DNA of 64,000 nucleotides. Origin: Candidatus Aquiluna sp. UB-MaderosW2red (GTDB lineage: Bacteria > Actinomycetota > Actinomycetes > Actinomycetales > Microbacteriaceae). The notes under the pieces were generated by a model, which had not been told where the DNA came from, made no database searches, and was given only the letters and a program-made list of their open reading frames with translations. This document shows, piece by piece, positions 17,997 to 28,239 of this stretch. The stretch covers positions 930,001 through 994,000 of the forward strand of contig NZ_LT627734.1 in NCBI RefSeq assembly GCF_900100865.1. Reading direction: 5' to 3'. The stretch's first letter is position 1. Every line of letters begins with the position of its first letter. The translations under genes were made by a program, and so were the position numbers.

Positions 17997-19454
17997 CTAT
18001 TCGCTTAAAACTCGAAAGGTTTCCAGAGTAGGGTCCTGCACAAAAGCGATTCTAATTCCAGAGTCCCTGGCCTCCAAGAGAGCATTCATGGCGGCTTGGG
18101 TAATTCGCTCCCCAGGGCTCAGAACCGGGACACCCGGAGGGTATGGGCAGATTAGTTCGGCCGACACTCGGCCGACAGCATTTGCAGCACTCACCGATTC
18201 CGAAGGTGCAAAAAAGGCCTCGCGAGGAGTTGTGACCACCTCGGGTTCAATGCTAAAAGCCGCCGCCACTTTGATTGGCCTTGGAACACCTCGGTACTTA
18301 TCAACTAACTCGATGATGCGAGCCACAAGGTTGTGGATTCTTTCCGGAGTGTCAGCGAGCGTGATCATCGGGATGATCACATCCCGGTTTGCCATTTCTA
18401 GATCTATATAGCTAGCTAATAACTCGGCTTCCACCAGATTTCCGTCGGCCCCGGTTTCAGAGAGCAGAATAACCAGCTTGAGAGGGTCGATGTATTCGCC
18501 GTCAATTACCCCTATGCCGGCTGCCCTGAGGGCATTTCGACCCTGCTGGGTGGCCTCGATAACCGGCCCAATGAGTTCTGCACCATGACGCTGCATCAAA
18601 GCCCGAGCCGCATCAATCGACGCCAGAATGCGTCCAGACATTGAGGTTGTTTGGGTCGAATCAAAAGTTTTATTCAGTCTTGCCAAATCGACATAGTCTC
18701 CCTTTGCCAAAACAAAAGAAGCCTGCGAGTAGCTCGGCAGGGCCTTATGAGCGGAGGTGATCACAATATCGGCGCCTTCGGAAAGTGGGTTCTTTGGAAG
18801 TGCCGGGTGAAAACCGAAGTGAGCTGCCCAAGCCGCATCCACCACAAGCGGTATGCCTTTGGCGTGACAGACATCTGCGAGTCTGGGAATATTCGACATT
18901 GTGCCGACATAGGAAGGCTCGCCAATCAGCACGGCCTTGGCGTCTGGATGCTCTTCCAGAGCGGCTTGTAAGCGGTGAGAAGGTAAGTATTCCGGCAAGC
19001 CAGTTCTTGGATTAATCTCTGGTCTGACCCAAATCGGAACCACTCCCGCATAAACCATCCCCACCAAAACTGACTTATGCAGAGTTCTAGAGACTATGAC
19101 CTTGTCGCCGTCTCCGGCTACCGCCATGACGCTTGCGTGATTGGTCCCGGTCGAGCCGTTTACTCCAAAACGGCAAAGGTCGGCACCCCAAAGCTTGGCC
19201 GCCAATGCCTCGGCTTCCAAGATTAGAGATGGTGAGATGCGGTTCGGGTGATTTCCCGGCAGGACTGGGATATCACCATCGACCACGGGTCCGGTGAGGT
19301 CGATTCTGCCCTTGTGTCCGGGGATTTGAAAAGGGTATCTTTCCGAGGTTATGTCTCGGATCCAAGCATCTAATAAGGGTGCGTCTAAGCGCAAGCCCAT
19401 TGGGTCGTTCGGGTCTAGCAGAGTGGCTGCACCAAAAGCGTGCTCGGACATCAT
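17997..19454 (-). CDS. Orn/Lys/Arg decarboxylase, probable arginine decarboxylase (SpeA type)
   Basis: 485 residues, PLP enzyme of fold-type I. The PLP lysine is in TSAHKALPSYSQ (about K236), the pocket in VVDAAWAAHFGFHP; the C-terminal region GVPVLSPGERIT is typical. Length matches the Bacillus SpeA-like arginine decarboxylases and is far shorter than the ~710-residue E. coli inducible enzymes. With aguA and aguB upstream in the same run, agmatine formation from arginine is the most economical function; lysine or ornithine cannot be excluded. Two consecutive ATG codons open the gene and the ribosome binding site is weak. Confidence 0.87.
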   Translation of the reverse strand: MMSEHAFGAATLLDPNDPMGLRLDAPLLDAWIRDITSERYPFQIPGHKGRIDLTGPVVDGDIPVLPGNHPNRISPSLILEAEALAAKLWGADLCRFGVNGSTGTNHASVMAVAGDGDKVIVSRTLHKSVLVGMVYAGVVPIWVRPEINPRTGLPEYLPSHRLQAALEEHPDAKAVLIGEPSYVGTMSNIPRLADVCHAKGIPLVVDAAWAAHFGFHPALPKNPLSEGADIVITSAHKALPSYSQASFVLAKGDYVDLARLNKTFDSTQTTSMSGRILASIDAARALMQRHGAELIGPVIEATQQGRNALRAAGIGVIDGEYIDPLKLVILLSETGADGNLVEAELLASYIDLEMANRDVIIPMITLADTPERIHNLVARIIELVDKYRGVPRPIKVAAAFSIEPEVVTTPREAFFAPSESVSAANAVGRVSAELICPYPPGVPVLSPGERITQAAMNALLEARDSGIRIAFVQDPTLETFRVLSE

Positions 19455-19533
19455 CTCATTTCATATTTGGACCTGACAAAGCCATAACTTTAGCCCCATT
19501 TTTGCTGTGGATGTGAAAAACAGAAGGATCGAC

Positions 19534-20406
19534 TTAACGAGCTTTCCAAACTTGGGGTGCGAAGCGTTTTAGTACGAAGTTCTCCAGCAATCCCACGAGG
19601 TTATATAACAGAATCGAGACCAGGGTGATAACAACCACATAGGCCCACACCTCGTCGGTTTTTGCTCGACCAATCGCAGAAATAATGCCGTAGCCAATGC
19701 CTTGACCGGTGGCAAGCCATTCCACTAAAAGTGCTCCCGTGATTGCTCCTGGTACTGAAATTTTTACCGCAGCAAAAAAAGAGGGAAGCGAAGACGGGTA
19801 TGCCACAAACCTCAACACAGCAAACTTATTGGCCCCGTAAACGGTCGCGACATCGAGCATTGCGCTCGAGGCACTTCTAAGCCCAAAAACTATATTTACT
19901 AGGGCCGGAAAGAGCACCACGATAGCACCCATAACGGCCACGGTGGCCTGGCCTCTTCCAAAAATTAGTATCAGGATCGGCGCCATCGCAATCAGCGGAA
20001 CGCTTCGCAGCAGCATGGCAATCGGCATCAACGCCTGCTCTAAAGACCTAAATAGCGTAAACAGTGCTGCTATCAGCGTCGCAAAGAACAATCCAAAGCT
20101 AAAACCAATCGACGCATCCAGCATTGTTTGACTTAGCGCACCAAGCACCAGCTGCCGGTTTTCGGACGAATCGGCTTCCAAATAGAGGTAACCGAATACG
20201 TCGAGCGGCCCCTTGCCAATATATGGCGTGACATTGAGCGCCCAAAGCGCAAAGACCCAGAGCGCTAGCACAACTATCAGGGACAACAAGGTGTTTACCA
20301 GTGCCCTGCTGGCAAGCTTGGCTGATTCTTTCGCGCCATCGCGCTTGACTTTAGAGCGAACCGCAATGAGCGATTTATCGGCGCTATCTTCGAGTTTGAA
20401 ATTCAT
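19534..20406 (-). CDS. ABC transporter permease (NMT1/THI5-type importer), second copy
   Basis: 290 residues from the ATG at 20406, which forms an ATGA overlap with the preceding permease; the longer frame from 20508 would run through that gene and is not needed. About six helices with the binding-protein-dependent loop near GAITGALLVEWLATGQGIGYGI (family pattern EAA...G). It has a basic cytoplasmic N-terminus. It forms a heterodimeric channel with the other permease. Codirectional with the decarboxylase gene 79 bases downstream. Confidence 0.9.
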   Translation of the reverse strand: MNFKLEDSADKSLIAVRSKVKRDGAKESAKLASRALVNTLLSLIVVLALWVFALWALNVTPYIGKGPLDVFGYLYLEADSSENRQLVLGALSQTMLDASIGFSFGLFFATLIAALFTLFRSLEQALMPIAMLLRSVPLIAMAPILILIFGRGQATVAVMGAIVVLFPALVNIVFGLRSASSAMLDVATVYGANKFAVLRFVAYPSSLPSFFAAVKISVPGAITGALLVEWLATGQGIGYGIISAIGRAKTDEVWAYVVVITLVSILLYNLVGLLENFVLKRFAPQVWKAR

Positions 20407-21203
20407 CGAAGACTCACCATCGCCCAGGGTGTGAAAGTCTTGCCCAATAATCCGAATAACGCGTAGCCTGCTCCAGCCAGCAGCCCCGAGACCAGGGCGA
20501 CTCCCCAAACTCTTGCAATCTCTAAAGATTGCTGGGCGTTTACCATGGCTGGGCCGAAACCGACATCTGGGCCCCCGACATATTCCCCGAGAATCGCTCC
20601 CAAAAAGGCGGCCGGTGCTGCAATTTTCAGGGACGCAAATATCGATGGCAACGCGCTAATGAGTTGAATTTTTATAAGACGCTGCCAAGAGCCTCCTCCA
20701 TATGCGCTCACCACGTCAAGCATCTTCTTATCGGTGGCCTTGACTCCGGTTAGGGTCCCAACCATCGTCGTGAAAAACACGCTGAGGGCAGCCAGGACTA
20801 TTGCGGCCCCGGCCGGTTCACCAGGTCCAGGGGCTCCAACCACGAGTCTGACGATTGGCCCTATCGCCACGATTGGAATGCAGTATGTGATAACTGCGAT
20901 CTGGGTGCTGAGGTTTTCCAGCCTAGGAACCAACAGAGCAACTGCGGCAAACCCGAGTGCTAAAACGTTTCCCCATAGAAAACCAATCGAGGCTTCGATG
21001 ATGGTCATTGAGCCGTTTCTAAAGTAAAACTCGAAGCCATCCTCGGCCATCTGTGTCACTACCTGAAGAGGGTTTGGAATTGCTCCACCAGAACCATCTG
21101 GCCGAACCCCCACCCCGGCGAATACCGTTTCAGCGGCTAGCCACCAAATGGCAATCGTGAGAGAAATGCCAATCAAACTTGACCTGACGCCGTTTCTATT
21201 CAT
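20403..21203 (-). CDS. ABC transporter permease (NMT1/THI5-type importer), first copy
   Basis: 266 residues from the ATG at 21203, which overlaps the ATPase stop by 8 bases; an upstream TTG at 21230 is less likely. Six or so helices, with the loop segment [25 protein letters not shown] that docks on the ATPase. Related to the neighbouring permease and to SsuC/TauC/ThiX-type permeases. Two different permease genes in one importer is less common than a homodimer in this family. Confidence 0.9.
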   Translation of the reverse strand: MNRNGVRSSLIGISLTIAIWWLAAETVFAGVGVRPDGSGGAIPNPLQVVTQMAEDGFEFYFRNGSMTIIEASIGFLWGNVLALGFAAVALLVPRLENLSTQIAVITYCIPIVAIGPIVRLVVGAPGPGEPAGAAIVLAALSVFFTTMVGTLTGVKATDKKMLDVVSAYGGGSWQRLIKIQLISALPSIFASLKIAAPAAFLGAILGEYVGGPDVGFGPAMVNAQQSLEIARVWGVALVSGLLAGAGYALFGLLGKTFTPWAMVSLR

Positions 21204-22017
21204 CTTGGGTGGCGAGTCCTTGCGAGCCAAATAATATATCAGAAGCCTGATCGTGCAGCGCGTGGAATTCGGGGGTCCGCATCATCTCGCGAGTTCTTGG
21301 CCTGGGTAAATTCACGTCGATGATTTCGGCAATTCTGCCTGGCCTCGGGCTCATGACTGCCACTTGATCACTCAGGAATATTGCCTCGGATATGCCGTGA
21401 GTTACCATCAAGGTCGTGGCCGGCTTTTCGGTCCAGATCCTCAAAAGCTCAAGGTTAAGTCGCTGCCTTGTCATGTCATCGAGCGCGCCGAATGGTTCGT
21501 CCAACAACAGAACTGAGGGTTGCACCACAAGGGCCCTAGCGATAGACACCCGCTGCTTCATGCCTCCCGACAGCTGGGCTGGCTTGGCGTTTTCAAACCC
21601 TTGCAAGCCCACCAGCTTTATCAAATCTTGAATCATCTGGTCATCGGCCTTTACTCGGGCCAGCTCGAACGGCAGTTTGATGTTGGCATATACGCTTCGC
21701 CAGGGAAGCAGTGCGGAATCTTGAAACGCGATGCCCAAACGATGGTCGCGTCTGAGTTCGGCAGGGTCCATTCCATCTACGGTTACAGTCCCAGAGGTCG
21801 GGGTTTCGAGCCCGGCAAGAATTCTCAAGATGGTGGATTTCCCGCAACCCGATGGTCCCAAAAGGGATAGGAAGCTTCCCTTATCCGAATGCAGGGTTGC
21901 GTTATCCAGTGCGGTTATCGACTCATTCCCAAGCTTGAATACCTTGGTCAAACCGGAAATGGTAATGCCGCTACCGAAAAGGGTCTGCTTTTCGGTAGCG
22001 GCATCGTTAGTATCCAT
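21196..22017 (-). CDS. ABC transporter ATP-binding protein (NMT1/THI5-type importer)
   Basis: 273 residues. Walker [11 protein letters not shown]-loop in [17 protein letters not shown], signature [15 protein letters not shown], Walker [14 protein letters not shown] and the H-loop in MVTHGISEA are intact. The sequence is of the SsuB/TauB/ThiZ group. It follows the binding-protein gene by 8 bases and overlaps the permease gene by 8 bases. Confidence 0.93.
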   Translation of the reverse strand: MDTNDAATEKQTLFGSGITISGLTKVFKLGNESITALDNATLHSDKGSFLSLLGPSGCGKSTILRILAGLETPTSGTVTVDGMDPAELRRDHRLGIAFQDSALLPWRSVYANIKLPFELARVKADDQMIQDLIKLVGLQGFENAKPAQLSGGMKQRVSIARALVVQPSVLLLDEPFGALDDMTRQRLNLELLRIWTEKPATTLMVTHGISEAIFLSDQVAVMSPRPGRIAEIIDVNLPRPRTREMMRTPEFHALHDQASDILFGSQGLATQDE

Positions 22018-22025
22018 CGGCTTAG

Positions 22026-23069
22026 TTAGTTCAACAGCTCTGGGTGCTCTGCGTAGACCTCAGCCAAAAGGCTCATGTCAAATAGCTGAGCTGCCGTGAT
22101 TGAGTAACCGGCTGATAAAAGAGTAGCTATGTTGCTGGCCTGGAGTTCTTGCGAGATTGTCAGAAGGCCATTCACCTTTGTCTCAGCGGTGACAACCAGT
22201 AGCTCGTTCTGGGCCTTGGATTGCTGGGTTTCCTTTGCAATGTCTAGCCCTAAATCTTTCCCATAGATCTCCACGGCCAACCTGGCACCTTCTGCTGGGT
22301 CGGCAACCGCTTGTTTCCAACCGCGGACAGTAGCGTATAAAAATGCCTTGAGAGCTTCACGGCGGTTGTCAATTGAGTCTTGAGTAACGACAAAGGCCTC
22401 TGCAACAAATGGCAACCCATTATCAGCAAACAGAAGGTTTGTGACTTCGAAGCCTAGGTTCGAAACGGTGATTGACTCGTTTGTCACATAGGCCAAAAAG
22501 CCATCTACCTCACCGTTTACCAATGGGGCTGGGTCATACTCAACCGGAACCTTGGTCACCTGGTCTGCGCTGATCCCGTTGGCAGCCAACAGTGCGTCAA
22601 ACAGGGTTTCATTGCCGCCAGCCTGCACGCCAATGCGCTTGCCAATCAGATCCTGCGGTGTGGCAATGTTGCCGCCTGATTTCAAGGACAAAATGGTGAA
22701 TGGGTTCTTCTGGTAAGTAGCGCCGATTATTTTCAACGGCGCTCCTTCTTCAAGAATCACCGGGGTCACCGCCACGGCGTCCGAAATGCCGACTAGTGCG
22801 TCACCCGAGAGCACAACCGCAGCAGTTGCGGTTGGTCCTGCCACAAAGCTGACCGAGTCAAAACCGGCTTCCGAGTAGTAGCCGAGGCTGTCTGCGAAAT
22901 ACTCGCCAGTGAATTCGGCATTCTTGATCCAGCTGAACTGCACTGAGAGCTCACCGAACCCCTCGGCCTCTGGGGCGGCAGGGGAGCAGCCGGAAAGAGC
23001 AAGGGCGACTACTGCAGCGGAGGCGGCGAGAGCCGCTAAGCGCTTTGGTTTGGGAATGGGAAATGACAT
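22026..23069 (-). CDS. ABC importer substrate-binding lipoprotein, NMT1/THI5 family
   Basis: 347 residues; lipobox LALSGC after a basic, hydrophobic leader predicts a lipoprotein. The start [27 protein letters not shown] and later [19 protein letters not shown] place it with the NMT1/THI5-like binding proteins, which carry pyrimidines, riboflavin precursors, sulfonates or similar. ATG at 23069 is preferred because AAAGG lies nine bases before it. I see no TPP or FMN riboswitch in the 84-base gap upstream, so a vitamin substrate is not supported by regulation. Adjacent polyamine genes could mean a nitrogen compound, but that is only context. Confidence 0.86.
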   Translation of the reverse strand: MSFPIPKPKRLAALAASAAVVALALSGCSPAAPEAEGFGELSVQFSWIKNAEFTGEYFADSLGYYSEAGFDSVSFVAGPTATAAVVLSGDALVGISDAVAVTPVILEEGAPLKIIGATYQKNPFTILSLKSGGNIATPQDLIGKRIGVQAGGNETLFDALLAANGISADQVTKVPVEYDPAPLVNGEVDGFLAYVTNESITVSNLGFEVTNLLFADNGLPFVAEAFVVTQDSIDNRREALKAFLYATVRGWKQAVADPAEGARLAVEIYGKDLGLDIAKETQQSKAQNELLVVTAETKVNGLLTISQELQASNIATLLSAGYSITAAQLFDMSLLAEVYAEHPELLN

Positions 23070-23153
23070 CTTGAGTAACCTTTCAAGGAAAGAGAAGTAG
23101 TTGGAAGAAACCTTCAAAAAACTTATTGCGACCTAAAGTAAACCAGAAAAAAC

Positions 23154-24155
23154 TCAGGCAATCGGCTGTTGTTGAGTAATGCAGTGAATTCCGCCACCCC
23201 TGGCGAATAATTCCCTTGAATCAATCAAGATAATTTCTCTGCCTGGATAGGCTTCCCGCAAAAGCGCCTTGGCCTCTTTGTCTCGGGAGTCGTCGAATGA
23301 ACATAAGAGCACCCCGTGGTTTAGCACGTAGTGGTTGATGTAGCTGTAATCGACATAACCCACATCGTCCTTCAGGGTCTCCGGCGCGGGGATAGCCAGG
23401 GTTTCGATACCGGCGCGAATAAACACCTCGCGTACCTCTGCGGAAACTAAGTAATCTGGGTGGTTAGGGTTTTTTTGATCGTGATACATCACTCGACCAT
23501 CGGGTAAGAAACAAGCCACTATGTCAACATGGCCCCTGGTGCCAAACTCTTCGTAATCACGAGTAAGTCCGCGCTTTAACCAAATCGCCTCGGTGGTGCC
23601 TAGCTGAGCGTGAAGCTCCTTTTCGACCTCAGCTTTGGTCAGCAAGGCATTTCGACCAACCCCTAGCTGGACTGTTTCGGTGAGAAGAACCTGGCCCTGA
23701 TCATTTAGGTGAAAACCACCACCCTCATTAATTAGGGAAGAACTACTGGTTTTAGCACCAGCCAGTTCGGCAACTTGAACTGCTAGCTGAGCATCCAGAT
23801 CGTAGTTAGCCCAAGGCTGGTCACCCCAACCATTAAATACCCAGTCGATTGCGCCAAGCTCACCCTTTTCATTCAGAGTGAAACTAGGCCCTGAGTCTCT
23901 GATCCAGGCGTCATTGATTGGTATGTCAATGACTTCAATTGCAGCCGACAGGTAGCGCTTTGCAATGTTTTGATCTCCCGGATTCACCACCATTTTCACT
24001 GGCTCAAATTCACTGGCCGCGTTTGCAACAGCGGCCCAGGTCCTTCTGGCGTTATCGTGCTGTGCTTCAGTTTCTCCAAGGGTGTAATCGGAGCTGGGAA
24101 AGGCGATCCAGGTTTGCTTATGTTTTTGCCACTCCGGCGGCATTGAGAAACTCAT
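23154..24155 (-). CDS. aguA: Agmatine deiminase
   Basis: 333 residues, guanidino-modifying enzyme that hydrolyses agmatine to N-carbamoylputrescine and ammonia. Seen: GGGFHLNDQG with substrate-binding residues, RGHVDIVACF with the catalytic histidine, and the C-terminal nucleophile C325 in GGGIHCITQQ. Length and motifs fit AguA (peptidylarginine-deiminase-like family). The start overlaps the aguB stop by 4 bases, which strongly supports a joint role with aguB. Confidence 0.94.
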   Translation of the reverse strand: MSFSMPPEWQKHKQTWIAFPSSDYTLGETEAQHDNARRTWAAVANAASEFEPVKMVVNPGDQNIAKRYLSAAIEVIDIPINDAWIRDSGPSFTLNEKGELGAIDWVFNGWGDQPWANYDLDAQLAVQVAELAGAKTSSSSLINEGGGFHLNDQGQVLLTETVQLGVGRNALLTKAEVEKELHAQLGTTEAIWLKRGLTRDYEEFGTRGHVDIVACFLPDGRVMYHDQKNPNHPDYLVSAEVREVFIRAGIETLAIPAPETLKDDVGYVDYSYINHYVLNHGVLLCSFDDSRDKEAKALLREAYPGREIILIDSRELFARGGGIHCITQQQPIA

Positions 24156-25144
24156 TTTGATAAACCTGCGATGCCGCCGTTGACTCCACTGCCACCATCG
24201 GCCCTTGGGTTTTGAATCTCACTGGTCAGTGAAGAATAAGTCTCCGGCCTTCTGGTTCCGAAAAACGGAAATAGTTCCAGCCAATCTCTTCTTAGATCAA
24301 GGTCTAGATTGGCGACCAAAAGCTCATCGCCCTCGCGGCCAGCCTGGGCCAAAATTCTGCCGTAGGGGTCGCAAATGAACGAGCTACCGTAAAAGTTGAT
24401 TAGACCCTCGTTACCCCAACGATTTGGCACAACCATGAACAGCCCGTTGGCTACGGCGTGACCAACGATGGTCGCCCTCCAAAGCGGTTCGGTATCAAAT
24501 TCTGGGTGATTGGGTTCGGAGCCAATGGCGGTTGGGTAGCAGAGGACGTCGGCTCCGGCGAGTCCGTAAGCCCTCGCCACTTCGGGAAACCACTCATCCC
24601 AACAAGTTGGCAGACCCAGGCGCGGGTTTCCTTCAAGCCCAAGCTGGTAAACCGGGTAAGGATTAAGATTCGGACCTTCTTGAAAATACTTATTTTCAAA
24701 ATATCCCGCTGTGACAGGGATGTGCAGCTTGGGAGTCTTCCCCGCAAGGTGCCCTCCGGGTCCAACCACGATTGCAATATTGAGCCCGCGACCGTCTTCA
24801 AACCCGGTGTCTTCAAATAACGAGGCGTGAATAAAAATACTTAGCTCAGCAGCGAGCTTGGATATAAATTGGTAGGTTTCGCCACCAAGAAGCGGTTCGG
24901 CGGTTTCGCTTGGGTTACCGGCCGGCTTCATATCGGCTGGATATCTGCTCAGGGTTAGTTCTGGCAGGAAGACAACTTGAGCCCCAGCCTCTTTAGCTCT
25001 TCTGATCCCGAGCTCCAAGTTTGCTCGATGCTCTTGCGGATCTGGGCGCCAGGAGACTTGAAGCGCTGCAACCCTAAGTTCTGCGCGTTCGGGTTCTTTG
25101 GTTCTGGATAGCAGTGGCTGAGGTTTGGCGATCGTAACTTTCAT
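24152..25144 (-). CDS. aguB: N-carbamoylputrescine amidase (nitrilase family)
   Basis: 330 residues of the carbon-nitrogen hydrolase family. The catalytic triad is visible as E62 (FLPELTLSR), K139 (KTPKLHIP) and C181 (LPTCWDEWFPE). It converts N-carbamoylputrescine to putrescine, CO2 and ammonia. An N-terminal extension of about 20 residues and a C-terminal extension flank the usual ~290-residue core. ATGA overlaps on both sides link it to aguA and to the upstream PLP decarboxylase. Confidence 0.92.
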   Translation of the reverse strand: MKVTIAKPQPLLSRTKEPERAELRVAALQVSWRPDPQEHRANLELGIRRAKEAGAQVVFLPELTLSRYPADMKPAGNPSETAEPLLGGETYQFISKLAAELSIFIHASLFEDTGFEDGRGLNIAIVVGPGGHLAGKTPKLHIPVTAGYFENKYFQEGPNLNPYPVYQLGLEGNPRLGLPTCWDEWFPEVARAYGLAGADVLCYPTAIGSEPNHPEFDTEPLWRATIVGHAVANGLFMVVPNRWGNEGLINFYGSSFICDPYGRILAQAGREGDELLVANLDLDLRRDWLELFPFFGTRRPETYSSLTSEIQNPRADGGSGVNGGIAGLSK

Positions 25145-26505
25145 CTATACCTCATCGTTTCTAGAATCTGCACCAGGTCTTCGTGTTTGGTGCTGGGGTT
25201 AACTATTGCAAAGCGGGTATTGACCTTCCCCTGGTGGCTTGAGGGAACCACGAAAGCGAACTGGCTTTCGAGCAACTCTTGTGACCAGTGGTCATAATCC
25301 TTTTGAACCCAGCCAAGTCTTTCAAACACCACTACCGATAATTGCGGCTCACGAACTAATTTGAGATAGTCACGGGACTTGATTTCATCAGCAATTTTTC
25401 TTGTCAACAACACATTTTCGCTAATTGCTTCGCGATAGGCGGCGATGCCGTGGGTGGCAAGTGAGAACCAAAGCGGCAGCCCGCGCACTCTCCTGGTGAG
25501 ATTAAAGGCGTGATCGGAGGGGTTGAAATCTCCCGAATGATTCAGAGTCTCCAAATACTCCCCGTGTTGGGTGTGGGTCGCCCTTGCTAGTTCTGGTTTG
25601 GCGTAGACCAAAGCGCAGGCGTCAAAAGGAGCGTAGAGCCACTTATGAGGATCCACAATAAAAGAATCAGCCTTCTCGATTCCGGCGTAAAGGTCCTTGA
25701 GCTCCGGAGCCAAGATTCCGGCAAGTCCGTAGGCCCCATCAACGTGGTACCAAAGCTCATGCTCCTGGGCCACTTGGGCTATCCCGGCTAGGTCATCCAG
25801 GATTCCGAAATTGGTTGTGCCGGCGGTTCCAATGATTGCAAACGGGGTAAGTCCTTGCGCCTCAGCGCTCGCAAGTGCGGCCAGTGCCGCCGCCTTGCCC
25901 ATTGAGCCCGTGGCTGATGCATCGCCTTGAACAACTGCGACATCCATAACCTTGGCTACTGCCTTGACTGAAGAGTGAGCTTCTGATGAGCAGATAATTG
26001 CCCAGTTTTTTCTACCGTGTTTTTCTATTGCCTGGTCTCTAGCAACTACCAAAGCCGAAAGGTTACCCAGGGTTCCACCCTGCACAAAAACACCGCCCGC
26101 TGTCGCGGGCAAACCGCACTCCTTTGCCAAAAATGCCAAGACCTGGTTTTCGGCATAGACCGCGCCGGCACCCTCTTTCCAGCTACCGCCATAAATTGAA
26201 CTTGCAGAAACCACCAGGTCAAAGAGCGTGGCCGCCTTGGTGGGGGCGGCTGGGATAAAAGAAAGGTAGTTGGGATGATCAGTTGAGATAGTTGCCGGGG
26301 CCAGTACTTCCGCAAATACCCCCAGCGCTTTTTCGCCGCCAAGCCCCTCTTCGGTGATTGTTTGACCGGCCAGCGCTAGTAACTCGGCGTTAGTTCTAGG
26401 ACCATCCAGCGGGGTTGGGTCATAGTCCAGCCGGGTCGACGCGTAATCAAAAATTGCCTGCCGAATGCCACTTGTGGCATTCGGTCGGTGCATTGCATCA
26501 CTCAC
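25141..26505 (-). CDS. Group II PLP-dependent amino acid decarboxylase
   Basis: 454 residues, aromatic-L-amino-acid/glutamate/diaminobutyrate decarboxylase family. PLP lysine in IVDPHKWLYAPFDAC (about K287), pocket aspartate in WYHVDGAYG, N-terminal TDHPNYLSFIPAAPT. The substrate cannot be set from these motifs. It is first in a translationally coupled trio with aguB and aguA, so an amine or polyamine-related role is likely; it does not belong to the fold usually responsible for arginine decarboxylation. Confidence 0.88.
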   Translation of the reverse strand: MSDAMHRPNATSGIRQAIFDYASTRLDYDPTPLDGPRTNAELLALAGQTITEEGLGGEKALGVFAEVLAPATISTDHPNYLSFIPAAPTKAATLFDLVVSASSIYGGSWKEGAGAVYAENQVLAFLAKECGLPATAGGVFVQGGTLGNLSALVVARDQAIEKHGRKNWAIICSSEAHSSVKAVAKVMDVAVVQGDASATGSMGKAAALAALASAEAQGLTPFAIIGTAGTTNFGILDDLAGIAQVAQEHELWYHVDGAYGLAGILAPELKDLYAGIEKADSFIVDPHKWLYAPFDACALVYAKPELARATHTQHGEYLETLNHSGDFNPSDHAFNLTRRVRGLPLWFSLATHGIAAYREAISENVLLTRKIADEIKSRDYLKLVREPQLSVVVFERLGWVQKDYDHWSQELLESQFAFVVPSSHQGKVNTRFAIVNPSTKHEDLVQILETMRYR

Positions 26506-26531
26506 TAGAGTCTCCTTCGACCAAGTGAATT

Positions 26532-27011
26532 CTAGCCAAGCGGTCCCTTGTGATAGTGATCAAAGATGATGTTGGTTCGAGTGTTTGCCACGGATTGATT
26601 ACTGCTTAGTTGCTCTAAAACAAATTCGCGAACCTCATCCGAATCCCTCACGGCAACATGGACTATAAAATCTTCGGTGCCGCCAAGAAAGAAAACTTGG
26701 GTCACCTGAGGATGATCGCGCATCTGATTCATGAATGAGCTCAGATTCGCTCTTGCTCCGGCGCGCAGTGTGACCGATATTAATGCTTCAAGCTCAAGAC
26801 CCAAGGCCGCGGGTGAGATCTCAGCCTGAAATCCCAGAATCACACCAGACTGCACCAGGGCTCGAACACGACCGAGACAAGTCGAGGCGGCAATGCCTAC
26901 GGCCTGGGCTAGATCGGCATTGCTGAGCCGGCCATTGCCACTTAGCTGAGCCAATATGGCCAGGTCAATTTCGTCGAGCTCCGGGTAGTTCTGAATTTTC
27001 TTCGATTCCAT
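26532..27011 (-). CDS. Lrp/AsnC-family regulator (AldR-like)
   Basis: 159 residues: N-terminal helix-turn-helix (about 12-60, LDEIDLAILAQLSGNGRLSNADLAQAVGIAASTCLGRVRAL read in parts) and a C-terminal RAM ligand-binding domain (FFLGGTEDFIVHVAVRDSDEV). It is divergent from alanine dehydrogenase, the arrangement of mycobacterial AldR and ald, so it probably senses alanine or another amino acid and controls ald. It could also act on the decarboxylase-aguBA genes, 27 bases downstream of its stop. Confidence 0.9.
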   Translation of the reverse strand: MESKKIQNYPELDEIDLAILAQLSGNGRLSNADLAQAVGIAASTCLGRVRALVQSGVILGFQAEISPAALGLELEALISVTLRAGARANLSSFMNQMRDHPQVTQVFFLGGTEDFIVHVAVRDSDEVREFVLEQLSSNQSVANTRTNIIFDHYHKGPLG

Positions 27012-27089
27012 GGCTCTTATTCTGTCAATTTAGAAATAATACAATAAAAAAACACAGTTCAGACAAATATTATGCAGGTTATGTGTCTA

Positions 27090-27108
27090 TTGTCGAAGAT
27101 TACGACAA
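27090..27108. promoter_or_regulatory. Candidate Lrp/AldR operator upstream of ald
   Basis: Inverted repeat TTGTCG, seven bases, CGACAA in the 127-base divergent region, 31 bases before the ald start. Lrp-type regulators bind imperfect dyads of about this size in such divergent regions. The surrounding sequence is AT-rich (27020-27075), consistent with back-to-back promoters. Confidence 0.45.
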
Positions 27109-27138
27109 AATACTGGGAGGTTATCAAGGGAGATATCA

Positions 27139-28239
27139 ATGATTGTTGGCGTGCCAAAAGAAATTAAAAATAACGAGAACCGAGTGGCAATGACGCCGGC
27201 CGGGGTTCACGAACTTGTGGTGCGCGGCCACAGGGTTCTGGTCGAGGAATTCGCAGGTGAGAACTCTGGCTTCTCTGACGCAAGTTATCTTTTGGCAGGG
27301 GCCGAGATTGCGCCTGATGCCAATTCGGTTTGGGCCGATTCCGACATGATCGTAAAGGTCAAAGAACCGATTGCCAAAGAATACCCACTCATGCGTGAGG
27401 GACAGATTCTTTTTACTTACCTTCACCTCGCGGCATCTAGGGAATGCACCGAGGCTATTCTTCGATCAAGAACTACCGCCATCGCTTACGAGACCGTGCA
27501 ATTACCGAATAATTCACTGCCACTTCTGCAGCCCATGAGCGAGGTGGCTGGAAGGTTATCTGCTCAAATTGGTGCCTACCATCTGATGAAAACTAACGGC
27601 GGCGCAGGGGTACTAATGGGGGGAGTAGCCGGAACCCCAAGGGCAAAGGTCGTTGTCATCGGTGGAGGCGTTGCCGGAACCGAGGCGGCACTGGTTGCCA
27701 ACGGCATGGGCGCCGATGTGACGGTAATTGATTTATCGCTGCCGAGGCTAAGGGAGATTGACGCTCGATTTAACTCCGAGATTCAAACCCGCGTTTCCAC
27801 CAAATACGAGATAGCCGAGCAGCTAAGGGATGCCGACTTGGTTATCGGATCAGTTTTGATTCCCGGAGAACGCGCCCCAAAGCTGGTTACCGATGAGATG
27901 GTCAAGACCATGAAAAAGGGTGCGGTTTTAGTCGATATCGCAATTGATCAGGGTGGCTGTTTTGAAAACTCCCGCCCAACAACTCACGATGACCCAACTT
28001 TTGCGGTTCACGATGCCATTTACTACTGCGTAGCGAACATGCCGGGAGCTGTGCCTGCCACTGCCACCAGGGCTCTTACCAATGCGACCCTGCCCTATGT
28101 GATTGCTCTTGCTCAAAAAGGTTGGGTCAGGGCTATGGAGGATGATAAAGCTCTTGCTCTGGGTCTAAATGCTCATGAGGGCAAGATTACCTACCAGGCG
28201 GTAGCCGATGTGTTTACAGATTTAGCTAAGGAGATTTAG
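27139..28239 (+). CDS. ald: Alanine dehydrogenase
   Basis: 366 residues, NAD-dependent interconversion of L-alanine with pyruvate and ammonia. N-terminal [17 protein letters not shown], substrate lysine in MIVKVKEP, active-site histidine in [10 protein letters not shown], and the NAD-binding fold at [22 protein letters not shown] are all typical. Ribosome binding site GGGAGA lies before the ATG. Divergent from the Lrp-type regulator, which likely controls it. Confidence 0.96.
   Translation: MIVGVPKEIKNNENRVAMTPAGVHELVVRGHRVLVEEFAGENSGFSDASYLLAGAEIAPDANSVWADSDMIVKVKEPIAKEYPLMREGQILFTYLHLAASRECTEAILRSRTTAIAYETVQLPNNSLPLLQPMSEVAGRLSAQIGAYHLMKTNGGAGVLMGGVAGTPRAKVVVIGGGVAGTEAALVANGMGADVTVIDLSLPRLREIDARFNSEIQTRVSTKYEIAEQLRDADLVIGSVLIPGERAPKLVTDEMVKTMKKGAVLVDIAIDQGGCFENSRPTTHDDPTFAVHDAIYYCVANMPGAVPATATRALTNATLPYVIALAQKGWVRAMEDDKALALGLNAHEGKITYQAVADVFTDLAKEI

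Noticed and set aside
23070-23153. TPP or FMN riboswitch before the NMT1/THI5-type lipoprotein gene
   Set aside because: The 84-base gap lacks the conserved TPP cores and is too short for an FMN element.
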